Shown piece by piece: positions 1 through 12,300 of a stretch of 64,000 nt of DNA (positions are counted from its first letter, which is position 1; the number at the start of each line of letters is the position of its first letter). Below the pieces are notes generated by a model that did not search any database, had not been told where the DNA came from, and worked only from the letters and a program-made list of their open reading frames with translations. Made by a program: the position numbers and the translations under genes. Source of the DNA: Mytilus galloprovincialis (taxonomy: Eukaryota; Mollusca; Bivalvia; Mytilida; Mytilidae); the NCBI RefSeq assembly GCF_965363235.1, contig NC_134845.1:26414524-26478523 (forward strand), read 5' to 3'.

Positions 1-2191
1 AATTAATCAAATCAATCTGTTCGAATTAAATACAGATCCGCGTGGTAGGTAACAGTTCCTCTTTCATATCTGTGGTGTATTTGGTAAACTTGTTTTTGAA
101 AACATTGATTCTTTAAAAACAAAAACTAGCGAAGGTTATGAAACATGTTACCTAATTGTAAACAATATAGCCCAAGGGATGATATTGGTCGAGGGTGATA
201 CGGCATAATAAGGACAGAAAATTAAATTCCACTTCAAAAATCTAAAGGGGGGTCCAACTTTATGTCCCAATTCAAATGCTTTGATCGTCAAGTAAAAGGG
301 GGGCTGAAACCAGTGGACCCCCCCCCCCCCCCCCCAGCTGACATTTACAAAATACGAATACAAAATTAAACAAAAAACAAATATACAGAGACAATTCCTT
401 GATTGCATGGAGGTGTTACTTATATTATATTATTAATTTAATTGGAAGAAAATAGAATTCTTCATTATACAAGATTTCAAACTTGTCATGTGTGTATGTT
501 GACCTCAGGGGAATTAATTTCTACTTCTATTAATATTTTATTTCGGATAATTTTATTGTACTAAGTTTTCTTTTTTTTCATCTTTTTTGTTTTTTTTATA
601 TTATGTTTTCACTGTCAATGTGACACTTCACAACCATAAAAAAAAAAAAAAAAAATGTCAGTATTAAAAATTGAATATGAATGTGAATGCCTATGTTATG
701 TATGTATGTTATGGGAGTAGTACATGATGTTGTACAATGTACATCCGGGGAAAAAAATATTCATGCATTATAATTAACGTGAGATGATAGACAAGAAAAT
801 GGCGATAGCTGGTGAACTTATGGACTTGTGGACTTTAATTTCACATTTAAATAAAACTTGTCTCCAAAGGAGAGGAATTTGATAGAGATAATGTGATACC
901 AGATATCACGATGAAAAATTAAACCTCCTCCAGGGAAATCAGTTAAAGAAAAAAAGTAAATAAATTGGAATATTAAATACATAAAATTAGTCATGACAGT
1001 AGACCAACATATAACCTTGTGATCTGAATTAATGCAGTTTATCGTGTAAATCGTAGAAACTCGATGAAATTCAAAAATACACAAGAGAAATTCCAACATC
1101 ACAATGATTGACAAGTTTTTTTTTATTAATATTTAGAATAGAAATATTGTCAACATTATCACTAATACCTAAATGCTTACAAATAAATATATGTCCATAC
1201 TGCATGAAAATGATGTTTGAAGCATTAATTACCTGTTAAAAACCCTGTGAGTGCCTCTGACTCTGAGGAAGGAAGTAATAAATGTATAACATATATACAA
1301 CCAACATTTATAGCGATTCGGTTTTCTTTATTTTGCTATACTTTTTTTTCAATAAGAGCAAACAATCTCAGCGAATAAACCCATAGAAAGCAATAATATA
1401 TAAACAAACAGAAAATAAATACATAATATTCACTTACTTCTTGTAAACCATAAATGTCAAAGGTCAGTTAATACCTTGTTTTCATTCATGATAAATGATT
1501 TGAACATGAATACAAGATAACAACTAGCACACTACACCCATTACATGACTACACATTCAATGTGTAAGAACAACTTTTAGATAAATGTATTGTTAAATCA
1601 CGATGATAAAATAAAATTGTGTATTGATAAGTTTACTAATCAATCAATATTAATTATTGTGTGTTAGTGCCATTTGCATTAAAATCAATGATTCATTACA
1701 AACAAAACTTACTGTACGCTTTTGTCTAATACACACCAACGACCAATTTATGTGTTGTTTATCCAGGCCACCTAAGGAATCTAATCTGAAATTTCAGAGG
1801 CCAAGGAAGGGAAATTACAGTCATAGGCATTTCAATAAGATCATTCACTCAAGTTCAAATCATACAGTAACTGTATGTGTAGTCAAAACTACGGTGTATC
1901 TAAATGAATATATGGTTATCATTCGTTTATCATGACTGTGTTACGAGTTTTCAATGGGGGGTCTTCAATAGCATATGATCAAATCTTTGAAAGACCGTGA
2001 CCCCGGACCGTGACGCCTCCAAAATTATTGAAAACTAATTTATTCAACATTGAAAATAATGTCAATTTGAAAATTAGATAAAAATAAGAAAATGTGGAAA
2101 GCTCTCTGAGAGTAGGAATGATTGTCAATGAGACAACTCTCAGAGACCAATTTGACACCCAAACGTGAGGGGGTACTTACAATGTACTATG
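1..2191. other. AT-rich non-coding flank
   Basis: No reading frame here looks like a protein: the frames are short, rich in low-complexity residues and lack any motif I recognise. The stretch holds simple A and T runs, a degraded copy of the G/C-tract foldback family (226-336) and a short mussel-type dispersed repeat ending in 'caatgagacaact' near 2095-2155. I see nothing else. Confidence 0.6.
226..336. repeat. Degraded copy of the G/C-tract foldback repeat
   Basis: Contains the typical inner wording of the family (a ggggggt tract, then 'tatgtcccaattcaaatgc' and 'tttgatcg', then a long C run), but the terminal CAGTGGCGGATCC ends are lost. Compare 7377-7545 and 5931-6102. Confidence 0.55.
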
Positions 2192-2378
2192 TGGGTCATT
2201 TTCAAAAAATGTAGAATTTTGAAATTGAAAAAACTATTAAAAGTTACTTATTCAAACAACCCTCTACATAAGCAAATAAAAACAAACAGTACTTTAAGAA
2301 CAACATATTAAAAGATGCAATCTTAATGATGTCATACAAGAATATCTTGAAACATTTTTGATCGGTGATACAATATTT

Positions 2379-4253
2379 TGTCTATCCTGTTACCATTTTC
2401 AAAAGAAATTTTGGGTTATTTAAGAAAACTTTAGGTTTAGATAAAATGTTAAGCTTGTTTTACGTAGTCTATTAGATGGTTTTCAAGAGAATAAACTTCT
2501 ATATATATTCATTCTGTAACATAATAGATTATTTACCAATTTTCCAGGTTGTACTGAAAAATGCCTCTAAAAATTGGTTTTCAAAGGTTGTAAAAATTGC
2601 CACCAGTAATGCAAGTCTAAGATAGCAATTTATATTGTTCGGCATTTTTTCACCCTTTTAAATAAACTCAACATCAAGTAAATCTCTCATAAGTTAGTTT
2701 ACTTTTCTCTTTATTTCATTGGTAACAGAAACGTACGTTTCTGATATATCACTATATAAAAGTCTATCCTGTTACCTTTTTGTCTATCCTGTTACCGATA
2801 TCAGTATTGCACGGTCTGCGAATGCTTAATTGGGAAGATTAAGACGTTATAACCTTTTAAGATGAGTTCGAACAAGGAGGTTATATTAGAAGGAGAGAGG
2901 ACGAAAGACGATAATTACACATAAAATGTTACCGACTTTTCTGTTAGTGGGTGTTAATCTCTGTCACAGAGGGATATTTTGTCCTTATTACATACCCAAG
3001 TAAGAACGGAAACACCCGAGGTGTCATAAACTGACCGAATATACAATTATTGAATGTTAATCAGATTTTTTGTGAAAATTTTTACTAAGTAATTAAAAAT
3101 TAAAATTTTATGTTAACAGTAAACTTATTACCAATAGAAATAAAACGAATATCCGTCTCATTGCCGTCAATGTTAATATCAACAGTCATAACAGAAAGTC
3201 ACTTTTACGTTGTTCCCGATAAATTTCTCTATGTTTCAATTGCAAATATTCCTTCCGGTCGTTAACGGTCACCATAACTAAAGTACTTTGCATATTCGTA
3301 TATTTTCTATGATTATTACCTGCCAATTCTCATCAACAGAAATTGACAGGTGAAGCGAAAATCTTTGTTTAAAGCAACGTAGTGTTGAATAAAAATCTCT
3401 CATTAACTTTCCTTTAAACCCTCATAACTTTGTCATTTCTTTATCTTTTTTCACCGTCGACAGACGGTTGATTTTGAAATTACACGTCAAATCTTTTTCC
3501 AAATCATAAACACCTATACACTGCACTGTTACTAAAAAATCACCTGAACTTTAATGAACCAGTCACTGATAACAATCACGTGACATGTGCGATTTATCTA
3601 ATAGCCCGAACTGCTCGCGGTAACAGCCCGGTACATCAGAGGGCCATGGCAAGTGGGTGATAAACATGTCGGTTTCTTTATAATTTTATCATTTTTCTCT
3701 GATCGAACTGCTATCCTGGGGATGCTAATTTTGTATCAAGCAGAGTGTTCACTCTCCTTCTAATATAACCTCCTTGGTTCGAACAAAGAAATATTTCATT
3801 CGTTTTGTTAAGATAAAAAAAAAATAACGACGTTTTTGTCTACAATTGTCTATCCTGTTACTGTAACCATAGCAACCATAGTAACAGGATAGACATAACA
3901 GGATAGACAAATTTCTTCGTTTTTGATTGCTGTTGTGAAATCACTACTCCCTTTGGTGAAGTGATCAAGGTTTTCTATTGGGAATTTGGTTTCCAACAAG
4001 TTATTGCACTTTTAACAAGTATACTGTTGGTGTAATTAATCAAAATTGTTGGTAACAGCATAGACATGAAAAAAAGTACACTATTTTTTTCACTAAATGT
4101 CTTGAAATTTCTTTTCTCTACACTGTCGTTCAAGAAACGAGACGTTTTAAATGTAAAGATTACTTTGCATTTTTGAGATCAACACTGACTGATTCAATAT
4201 TCATAGGGAGAATAATTTAACGGCTGATTAAAGAAGCGGTAACAGGATAGACA
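2379..4253. repeat. Dispersed 15-mer array GTAACAGGATAGACA (element A)
   Basis: Copies on the minus strand (TGTCTATCCTGTTAC) start at 2379, 2761 (first base differs), 2781 and 3847. Copies on the plus strand start at 3881, 3895 (first base A), 4052 (one mismatch) and 4239. The orientation switches exactly once: the four leftmost copies are minus and the four rightmost plus. The copies at 3847-3861 and 3881-3895 form a perfect 15-bp inverted repeat with a 19-base spacer. Sequence between copies is not repeated, so this is not a tandem satellite. Confidence 0.85.
2873..3776. mobile_element. 904-bp hAT-like MITE nested in element A
   Basis: Perfect 25-bp terminal inverted repeats beginning CAAGGAGGTTATATTAGAAG (2873-2897 and 3752-3776). 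The flanks carry a direct repeat GTTCGAA, left ending at 2872 and right starting at 3777, as expected for a target-site duplication of 7-8 bp. TIR ends of CAAGG type and a duplication of about 8 bp are typical of hAT elements. There is no transposase frame, so it is non-autonomous. The perfect TIRs suggest it is fairly young. Confidence 0.8.
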
Positions 4254-5930
4254 TGAACCTTTCGTACGCTGATTCAATTTAGTTTGTAGATAATATGTTA
4301 CATACAATGATAAAGAAGCTACGATTTTTCGTTAGACTAATAATTAGCGATCTTAAAAAGTCCCTTTTGCAGGTACCAAGGCGATCAGAAAATCGGAACA
4401 AGTTGCTTTCTTTAAAAAAAGAAAAGCAATACATGAACCTAAGACCGCTGACTGCCGGGTCACCAAAAGATTGTTGCTGAATTTGTGTTTGCTTTTGAAT
4501 TGAAATAATTGACTGTGAATTGAAGAAGCCAGTTGAACGTATATATTTACAGCTTCTATTTGAATAGTTATTTTAAAGCTCGACTATTTTATATATTACT
4601 TGGGAATTTACATATTTTTTCCGATTATAACCCATTGGCAAACCCTAATTTCTACTAACCGGATGACTTATGCAAATTGCACAAACCTATCGCAATATAA
4701 ATTTATGCACTCAGTTTGCTTTATAATCTGGAATTCTGGATGCATTTATTTTATCTATCATATCTTTATATTTTGTTTCCTAAATGAATGCCTTTCTCAA
4801 CTCGTATTTGAAGCTGTCTTTACTCATGGTAGATGTTGTATGCGGTTAAACCTGTGGCATGCAATTGATTGGGACCTCTTATGATGAGACTTATTTTGGT
4901 CTCATAAAACCTCTCAAATTTTAAGGATTTCCTGATTTTACTTAAATCAGTTCAAACATTATACAGAGAAACTTAGTTTTACCAAAGAATTTCTTAATTC
5001 AGAAGTATATGAATACATGAACACACTTTCAAAATAACTAATTCATATAAAAAGGTATGTCGACATAAAAAACGCCAGACACGAGTTAAGTCTACAAAAA
5101 AAGCATCAGTGACGCTCGAATGAAAACATTTAAAAGGCTAAATACGTTACAAAGTTAAGGAATCTATTCCTTGGGTAGACAATCCTCAGCTTTTTGAAAA
5201 GGTCAAAGTTTATAATAGGACAGTGACTCAAAAAAGAAACAAAAGAGAAACAACTCGAGGTCAGAATACCGTTAGTAATGATGACCGTGCTTGAAAGTCA
5301 CATGTAAAGCTCTTTCTGCCGTGTCCTGAATTTAGATAACAAAAACGAAAATAAGCTTCCACGAGTGAATTTAATAGTATTGCATGCAAGTAGTATTTTA
5401 GCGCACGAAATAGTAAACAGAAAGCATCTCAGTGATACTCAGGAAAAGAAGACGCATTTGCGTCATCACATATCTTAATCTAATAGTTGACATCGAATGT
5501 CAAACGGCCTACATTAAATGTTTCGACTCCGGATTCATTGACATTTTATCCGGAATTTTTGAGAACGCAAACCGGTAGTTGTAATTAAATTTTGTTGTAG
5601 TTATTGTAAATTATTTGTACGGTTGTTGTGAGCTGCAAGGATTTAAAATCATGCTTTATGAATTGAAAACACACAAGTATTTTTAATCACGACCGTTTAA
5701 AATTTAAATATTTAATAAATTGATCTTACTTTCCGTTTTATGGATATATTACGATACAAAAAAATAAATAATAATTACTCATGAAACATAACAACTAAAA
5801 TGGTATGAAATAATTAATGTAGAAATATAATAATTATTGTTTATACACATTTTTTTTGTAGGATGCAAGAATTTATTTAGATTTAATTTTTATGTTTCCT
5901 TTACAAATAAATATTTAAAAATACCAAAGC

Positions 5931-6102
5931 CAGTGGCGGATCCAGGGGGGGGGGGGGGGGTTCCGGGGGTGCGCACCCCCCTTTATTTTTGCCGATCAAT
6001 GCATTTGTATCGGGACATATGTTTTGCACCCCCCTGCACCCCCCCTTTGCCCTGGGTTAGCACCCCCCCCCCCCTTTCGAAAATTCCTGCATCCGCCCCT
6101 GA
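5931..6102 (+). repeat. G/C-tract foldback repeat (CAGTGGCGGATCCAG family)
   Basis: Begins CAGTGGCGGATCCAGGGG with a long G run and ends TGCATCCGCCCCTG, an imperfect inverted copy of the start. The core reads 'ttgccgatcaatgcatttg'. It is almost identical to the copy at 48514-48684, and to 52273-52432 in the opposite orientation. The open frame over this copy is a by-product of the repeat. Confidence 0.85.
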
Positions 6103-7077
6103 AAGCAGAGTATCTTGTCATATAAAATACTTTAATTGCAACTCTGAAAATATTCTAATTTCAATCATTGTTAGTTTCTCCAGAAACATAAATACAGTAT
6201 TTATTTTGTATATATTTGTTTGATTCCGATTGAATTAAATACTTTTGATAAGAATATTATCTTTCTGTTTTCCGATCTAATATTATCTTTCTGTTTTCCG
6301 ATCTAATATTAATATTTTAACCAGAATGTTATCTCCCGTAAGTCTAGTATGATGAAATACACAGTATCCCGTGGTTAAATCTTCAAACATAATTAGTTTA
6401 CATGTTATCGAGACAACAGACAATACCACGTTATAATTGACCCAGATACACACAGTGAACAGTGGTCGTTTTAAAACAAATATAATTGCGTCGTCAAGGG
6501 CCATCAAGGGACCATATCAAAGACGGAGATAAAAACCTGTTAAGACCTAACGCGAATGATTCAGCGCCCTCTATCGGTCAGTGTCCTCTCGTTAATGTAG
6601 CGATCGATAGTGAGTCGGAATATAACGACTGGATTATTCGGGTTAGTTTTAAGACCTGTATAAATGACCGAAAACTTTAGAGACGTTCCGAGAATTTTAT
6701 TCTGACCTCCGGCCGAGAGATATCGAGTGGCCCATAGACACATCCAAAACTCGCTAATATATAAGCATAAACCCCTCAGGGGGTTCATCCAAAAAAATCA
6801 TTTGAAATGTTGTTTTTTAACACTGTACGCACACAAATACCCCCAAAATCGGACTTAAATGCAGTTTAATCTTATCAAATTAGATGTAAGCTGTGTTTAT
6901 TATTAATGTTCTGAATCACAAATCCGACAAGCTTTCATTTAATCCATTACAACTGAAGTTTCCATTAGAAATAAAAATTTTAGCATGGGTGTACTGAAAG
7001 TTCGACATTTTTTGAAAATGACCCATGTAATGTGTGCCGGGTATGGATGAGCCGCTGTGTCACTAGTTCATTTAATT

Positions 7078-7290
7078 CTAGGATGAGGGGGTAGGAGGGG
7101 TCCTGATCCCGAAATCCCGGACTTAAAAACATGAAATCCTGAGGTCCCGATTAAAAAAAATTTAAATCCAGCCATCCCGAAATTCGAAAAAAAACGAATT
7201 CCCGGATCCCGAAAGGACCAATTCCGAAATCCCGAGCTTAAAAAACCCCGATCCCGAAGTCCCCATAAAAGTCTCCCCCCCGGCCTCTAG
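7078..7290. repeat. 'atcccgaaatcccgga' dispersed repeat
   Basis: A stretch built of variants of 'atcccgaaatcccggac' separated by A-rich spacers. A second, weaker copy lies at 13138-13240. No coding potential. Confidence 0.6.
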
Positions 7291-7376
7291 GATGGATATC
7301 ACAGCTCTGATCACTAAAAATAATCGACGCCTCGGTCCTGCCTAGATTAAAATAAAATGTGCAAACATGCCAGATA

Positions 7377-7545
7377 CCGGGGGCGGATCTAGCCATTTTA
7401 AAAAGGGGGTTAAAAGTGGGGTCCAACCACATGTCCCCCTTCAAATGCATCATTTGATCGTCCAAGGAAAAAGGGGGTTCCAACCCCCGGGAACCCCATC
7501 TCCCGGACTACCCCCTTCCCGGGACACACCCTTGGATCTGCCACT
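7377..7545. repeat. G/C-tract foldback repeat, diverged copy
   Basis: Starts 'gggggcggatctag' and ends 'ttggatctgccactg', with the inner 'cttcaaatgcatcatttgatcg' core of this family. The frames on both strands across it are repeat-derived. Confidence 0.75.
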
Positions 7546-8869
7546 GAATACGATTTGGTGAGTTGACGATAAATAAAAAAGGCAGATCGATTTACTCACT
7601 ATTTTTGTTTAGATTTATAAGTTAGACTGATTAAACGGATGCACATTTGAAAAAGGGTGGGTGGGGAAATGTTGCTTGCAAGTCAATGTTTTGAGTCATA
7701 TATAATTAAAAAAAAAAGTATGCGTACATTAATTTATAGGACTCCCTCACTCTCGATCGAAATCTGCCTCTGTTGCACGCATGTTATTCAATTCTCTGCA
7801 TTACGAAAATATTGTGAAAAAATATAAACAACTATCGATCAGTGTACGGCCTTCAACAAGTGAACAAAGCCTATACCGCATAGGCGTCAGCCATCAATTG
7901 TTATTCATATTTATTAGAAAAAGATCAGTACACAGTTTTTACACGGACATCTAAAAGGGGCATTAGGTATCGTGATAATCTATCAAATTAATTTTCACCG
8001 ATTTCACTCAAATTCTCATTTTTTAGTTATCTAACAAACATCATTTGATCCAAATAATAAAAAGTCCATAAGACAAAGTTAACAGTGTTACTGTACACAA
8101 TTATGTTATAAAGTATCAGCATTTCAAGTGAAAATATTTTAGAGGTAACGCCATCTAATTAACCTGTTCAATATTCAATGTTGACCGTGACATTCTTTTC
8201 CTTTCATTCAGAGGAGGTGTTTCGTTTTGCACACGGCACGCATATTCAAACTATATTATCGGCACTATCATGAGACACCTCATCTACCTTTCAATATCAA
8301 TTGATCTTGCAAGACAATACTACAATATTAATGTACGTAGCGATGTTTTGGTGCTCATTTTCAGAAAATGGAACTAAACTGGCTGTTTATAGCGAAATAT
8401 TCATTCAATTTTGACTTTTATAAATGTTTGTAAATGATTTTTTTTCTCTCGTCAATGTCACTTTGACATATTAAATAAGAACATTTATGACCCATTTACC
8501 GGTACATATGTTTATACCAACTGTTGTATGACCTCCGTGAAATTGCATGGTAAGCGAGATGAGCGCCACTTTGACATAGTCGAAATTTCGAAAGACTAAT
8601 CCATGCAGACCAGCATATAAAGGAAGAGATCCCTCATTTTCAATGGGTCATATAGCTATTTTTTTGAATATTTTACTGTTATAGTTTTTGGTCTGGAATA
8701 TTATGTCATTCAAACTTTGTTTCTAAGGGTAATCGATATTCACCGTTTTAAATGAGTTACTTTCTGTTGAAGGATAAACAAATGAATTAATTATACATCC
8801 GATTCGTAATCGATGCTTCATATTTTCATTCTGAATCACACTTCATTTCATTCTTTACATTTTACACTG

Positions 8870-9006
8870 CAGTGGCGGATCCAAAGGGGGGGGGGGGGGT
8901 TCCAACCCCCCCTTTTTTGGCCGATCAATGCATTTGAATGGGAGCCATATAGTTGGAACCCCCCTTTACTCTGGTTTTTTTTTTTTTAAATATCTGGATC
9001 CGCCAC
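8870..9006 (+). repeat. G/C-tract foldback repeat
   Basis: Starts CAGTGGCGGATCC, continues with a G run, 'ggccgatcaatgcatttgaa' and a C run, and ends TGGATCCGCCAC. The two ends are inverted copies of each other. Confidence 0.85.
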
Positions 9007-9879
9007 TTCACTGTAACCTTACCATTTCTATAGAACGGACGATTTTGCATTTTTGTAATAATAGAAGTTATTTGTAGTTGAATTAAATAGCCACTAGTCA
9101 TCGGTGAGGATTATAAAGTTAAAATATTTTTTTTTTGTATCGAGTGATGGTTAAAACGGTTTTCGAAATGTTTTGATTTTAATGGAAGAAGTAGAAGATT
9201 ATAAGAAGGAGAAGAAAAAGAAGAAGAAGAAGGCGCTTCAAACACCACCACCCACACCCCCATTATCATTATATGCTGACTGTCTTTTCACTAACTGCAT
9301 TGGATGTTGGATGTGAACTGATTGGAGTTTTAGTCTATGATACAAATTTTTAAGATGCATGATTTTTTATTAGTAGTTATAAGTTATTATTGACTTTAGA
9401 CTAGCTGACGGTTACTACGAGTACTTTAGGATCTGTACATAGTTGTGTTTTTTGTTGTCACGGACGAGCGACGTATATTTATCCTGATTATTTGGAGTTA
9501 TTTATCGAAATTTGATTGGCTGATATTGTCCTAATAAATTTTAGTGCAATTTTTTATTAAGTTAAATCGAATTATCTCCCTTATACCATTGACTTAATTA
9601 AACAAAAAATTCTGTTGCTTTGCTTTTAAGTGGTGTCATAAAAAATAAAATGTTTCAGTGAGCGGAGCTTGATGCGACCGCAGAGATTGAACCCTGAACA
9701 GGTTATGCAATTTGGATTGTAATCTATAATATAGGATCTGACACAAAATAAATGTGGTCAAAGATCTACTATTGCGCAATTGAAGATTCCTTCTTCTATC
9801 TACTAGTAATTAAAATATTGATCTCTGATTTCGTTATACAACATAGATTGATTTCTTCTTGAAACTGTTCAAAAATTTA

Positions 9880-10018
9880 AGGGGTCTGGGCCCCCCCTTT
9901 TTCGTGGGAAAAATTTGGTTGATTATATAGGGAATCACTGAAGCATGACTGAAGCCCCCCCCCTCCTTTGAGGTCAGTCAGCGGGCCCTCCATAGGAAAT
10001 ATTCTGGATCCGCCACTG
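9880..10018. repeat. G/C-tract foldback repeat, diverged copy
   Basis: Contains two C runs and ends CTGGATCCGCCACTG; the left end is eroded. The adjoining 10018-10220 is a second mussel-type repeat reading 'cattgttgaaggtcccacgg'. Confidence 0.7.
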
Positions 10019-10429
10019 TCATGTCCTAAGTCCTGACCCTGTTGTTTAATGGTTGTCGTTGATTCGTGTATGTCATATTTGGTTTCGAAATATTTCTTGT
10101 TATTACTTATGCTGTTAAGTTTCCTCAATTGTATTATTTCACATATTTCATGTCGGCGCCTTTTATAGCCGAGTTTACAGTATTGTCGTTTCTCATTGTT
10201 GAAGGTCCCACGGTTGCGTTTAAAACTTACATCCATTTCATTTGAACTAACTCAATAGTTATCTCGTTTACAGTCGTATCACATCTCCTTTATTTTATAT
10301 GAAAAGCTTATTTTTAAAAATAACCGACAGACAAAAGGCTTACGGTATTTGAACCCTTGTAATGATCCAATCTTAACATATGGAAATTTTATAGAAAATC
10401 CAGATATTCCTAGTGTACTCTCATATTGG

Positions 10430-10535
10430 GGAATTCGGTATGGGCTTTGCTCATTGTTGAAGGCCGTACGGTGACCTATAGTTGTTAATTTCTGTGTCAT
10501 TTTGGTCTCTTGTGGAGAGTTGTCTCATTGGCAAT
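10430..10535 (+). repeat. Mussel dispersed repeat ('cattgttgaaggccgtacgg' family)
   Basis: Reads 'gctcattgttgaaggccgta' followed by 'gagagttgtctcattggcaa'. I recognise this as a very common dispersed sequence of Mytilus genomes. Other copies or parts lie at 10018-10220, 34888-34925, 47270-47465 (inverted) and 50388-50490. The copy is interrupted at 10536 by the minisatellite-ended element. Confidence 0.75.
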
Positions 10536-10546
10536 CCGGTTACACG

Positions 10547-10672
10547 CCATTATTCCGACAGCCCATTAGTCCGACAGCCCATTGGTCCGACAACCCATTA
10601 GTCCGACAACCCAACAGTCCGACAACCCATTGCTCCGACAGCCCAATACTCCGACAACCCATAAGTCCGACA
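10547..10672 (+). repeat. 16-bp minisatellite, about 8 units
   Basis: Tandem units of CCCATTAGTCCGACAG with point variation (GTCC, GGTCC, CTCC). The short reading frame across it is repeat-derived. The inverted partner is at 14109-14190. Confidence 0.9.
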
Positions 10673-12300
10673 CTTATCAAGTCAAGTGTCAAGGTAAAAT
10701 ATTTTTTGTCTCTCTGTATTATTACGTTTATGTAATAGCATATTTTAAGAAATAACTCCGTTTATATTACATAAGACTGAGGTAGTTCGAATACTTTCTA
10801 TATATTCAATTCGAAATCTGTATATAGAATAGAACAGTATATAGAATAGAACAGAAAAGAATATTTCATTTTCCAAATAACACAGTCTATAAAGAGCATA
10901 CAAATCATGACCAACCAGTGATGGTGCGAGCTACTGGTGATACCCCCGCCCAAATATTTCGGTAAACAGGAAATTGTTGAGATGTGAATCTAAAAAAGCA
11001 TCACACAGTATAACTGACTTATATAAACCTTGAAACCAAATTTCAGAAATCATTGTATTGTAGTTTCTGAGAAAAATGTGACGAAAATGTTCAACTTAGC
11101 TCTCATGTAAAAAGTGTTCGGTAAACAGAAAGTTGTTGAGTTAAGAATCTGAAAATGCATCACGCGATAAACCAGACTTCGGACGGTCAGACAGAGGTAA
11201 CACAGTATACCCCCCACTTTTACGAAGCGGCGGTATAATGATTGGGTCAACATTAAGACATTACAATACTAATTTATACTAGTTATATTTATTTCACCAT
11301 AAGCCTCAGTCACAATATGAGCCAAAACCAAATAGGAAAAAAAGAACTAACACATTGATATGAAACAACAGTCAGTATCAAGACCTGTACTACATAATTC
11401 AAATGAACTAATAATAAAATCATAATTTTTCCAATAAAAGTTAAGTTTTCTTGTGTTAACATCGAAGATTAATCATGTTTATCTAACTTTTTAAAGTTCT
11501 GACAAGTTCTAGAAATATGCTGAAAGAGTTCCTCACTCAAATTATTATGAAGGGAGCATTCGATTGAAAAATGACGCTCATCCTCAACCTATCAGCTGTA
11601 CAATACGATTTTTTAGTATCTGGCATTTTCTATTCCTAATGTAATGGGTGAGCACCGATTCTTAATTAACATATGAACTACCTTTCTTAAAATCAATGAT
11701 ATCTAAATATTTTTCTCCTTGAAACATAATGAAAAATAAGTGTCAAGTATGCCACAAAACACATACTGTACTAAGTTTTTACAACTAGATAATTTGACAA
11801 AGACACAAGCGTGACAAAAATTTCACACATTGTCTTAGATTTTTTACTAGTTGTTATTGGCTTTTATATTGCACTCGTTCTATTTTTAAAAGCAGTCATT
11901 TTGGTTTGTTTCTTTGTCATATACAGTCCCTGAATATCACTTTTCCTCATGAATATTTAAATAGAAATTGCCTAAATGTTCATGTCCGTCATACTTGTTT
12001 TTCGTAATAAGTTTTGTTGTAAATCATAAGTCCTGCACCTCCCCCAACCATTTTAAAGGAAGGATATTTTTCCTAGATTTTGAAATAAGCTTGGGATATA
12101 AAATTGGTATCCCTACAAATATATTGAGTGTCATCTCTCAGACTATGTCTGATCTATCGTTTTTGTAAGTGACTTGTAGTTGTCTCAGTATTTCGTGGAT
12201 TCACATTCCCGAACATGATACCGTATTCATAAAAAACACCAGGCGAACTAGAACATCACAGACTGACAGTTGACACACAAACGACGAAATGTAAACAAAT

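Larger units (their letters stand above)
2192..7025. mobile_element. Element A: about 4.8 kb TIR-bounded DNA element with a GTAACAGGATAGACA array
   Basis: The ends form an inverted repeat: TGGGTCATTTTCAAAAAATG at 2192 on the plus strand and its exact reverse complement ending at 7025, with weaker pairing further inward. The target-site duplication is not clear. Inside are eight copies of the 15-mer GTAACAGGATAGACA or a near variant (2379-4253), a nested 904-bp TIR element (2873-3776) and a nested foldback repeat (5931-6102). No intact transposase is visible; small frames at 4295-4480 and 4600-4884 show no motif I recognise. The pairing of these two ends as one element is inferred from the TIR alone, so the outer boundaries are less certain than the internal array. 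Confidence 0.55.
7026..10300. other. Repeat-rich intergenic stretch without genes
   Basis: Holds the repeats listed separately at 7078, 7377, 8870 and 9880, plus a purine-rich GAA/GAAG microsatellite at about 9190-9235. No reading frame has recognisable protein features. Confidence 0.6.

Noticed and set aside
4295..4884. Transposase gene of element A in the two small plus-strand frames
   Set aside because: Neither frame shows a DDE/D, zinc-finger or other recognisable motif, and both are shorter than 100 aa.
5837..6223. A 128-aa proline- and glycine-rich protein; likewise 48516-48707
   Set aside because: The frame is produced by the G/C runs of the foldback repeat and the same translation recurs wherever the repeat is inserted.
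2183..7034. A target-site duplication for element A
   Set aside because: Flanks TGTACTATG and TGTAATGTG are similar but not identical, and no clear duplication length stands out.
10547..10672. A CRISPR-like array
   Set aside because: Sixteen-bp units are directly adjacent without spacers in a eukaryotic genome; it is a minisatellite.
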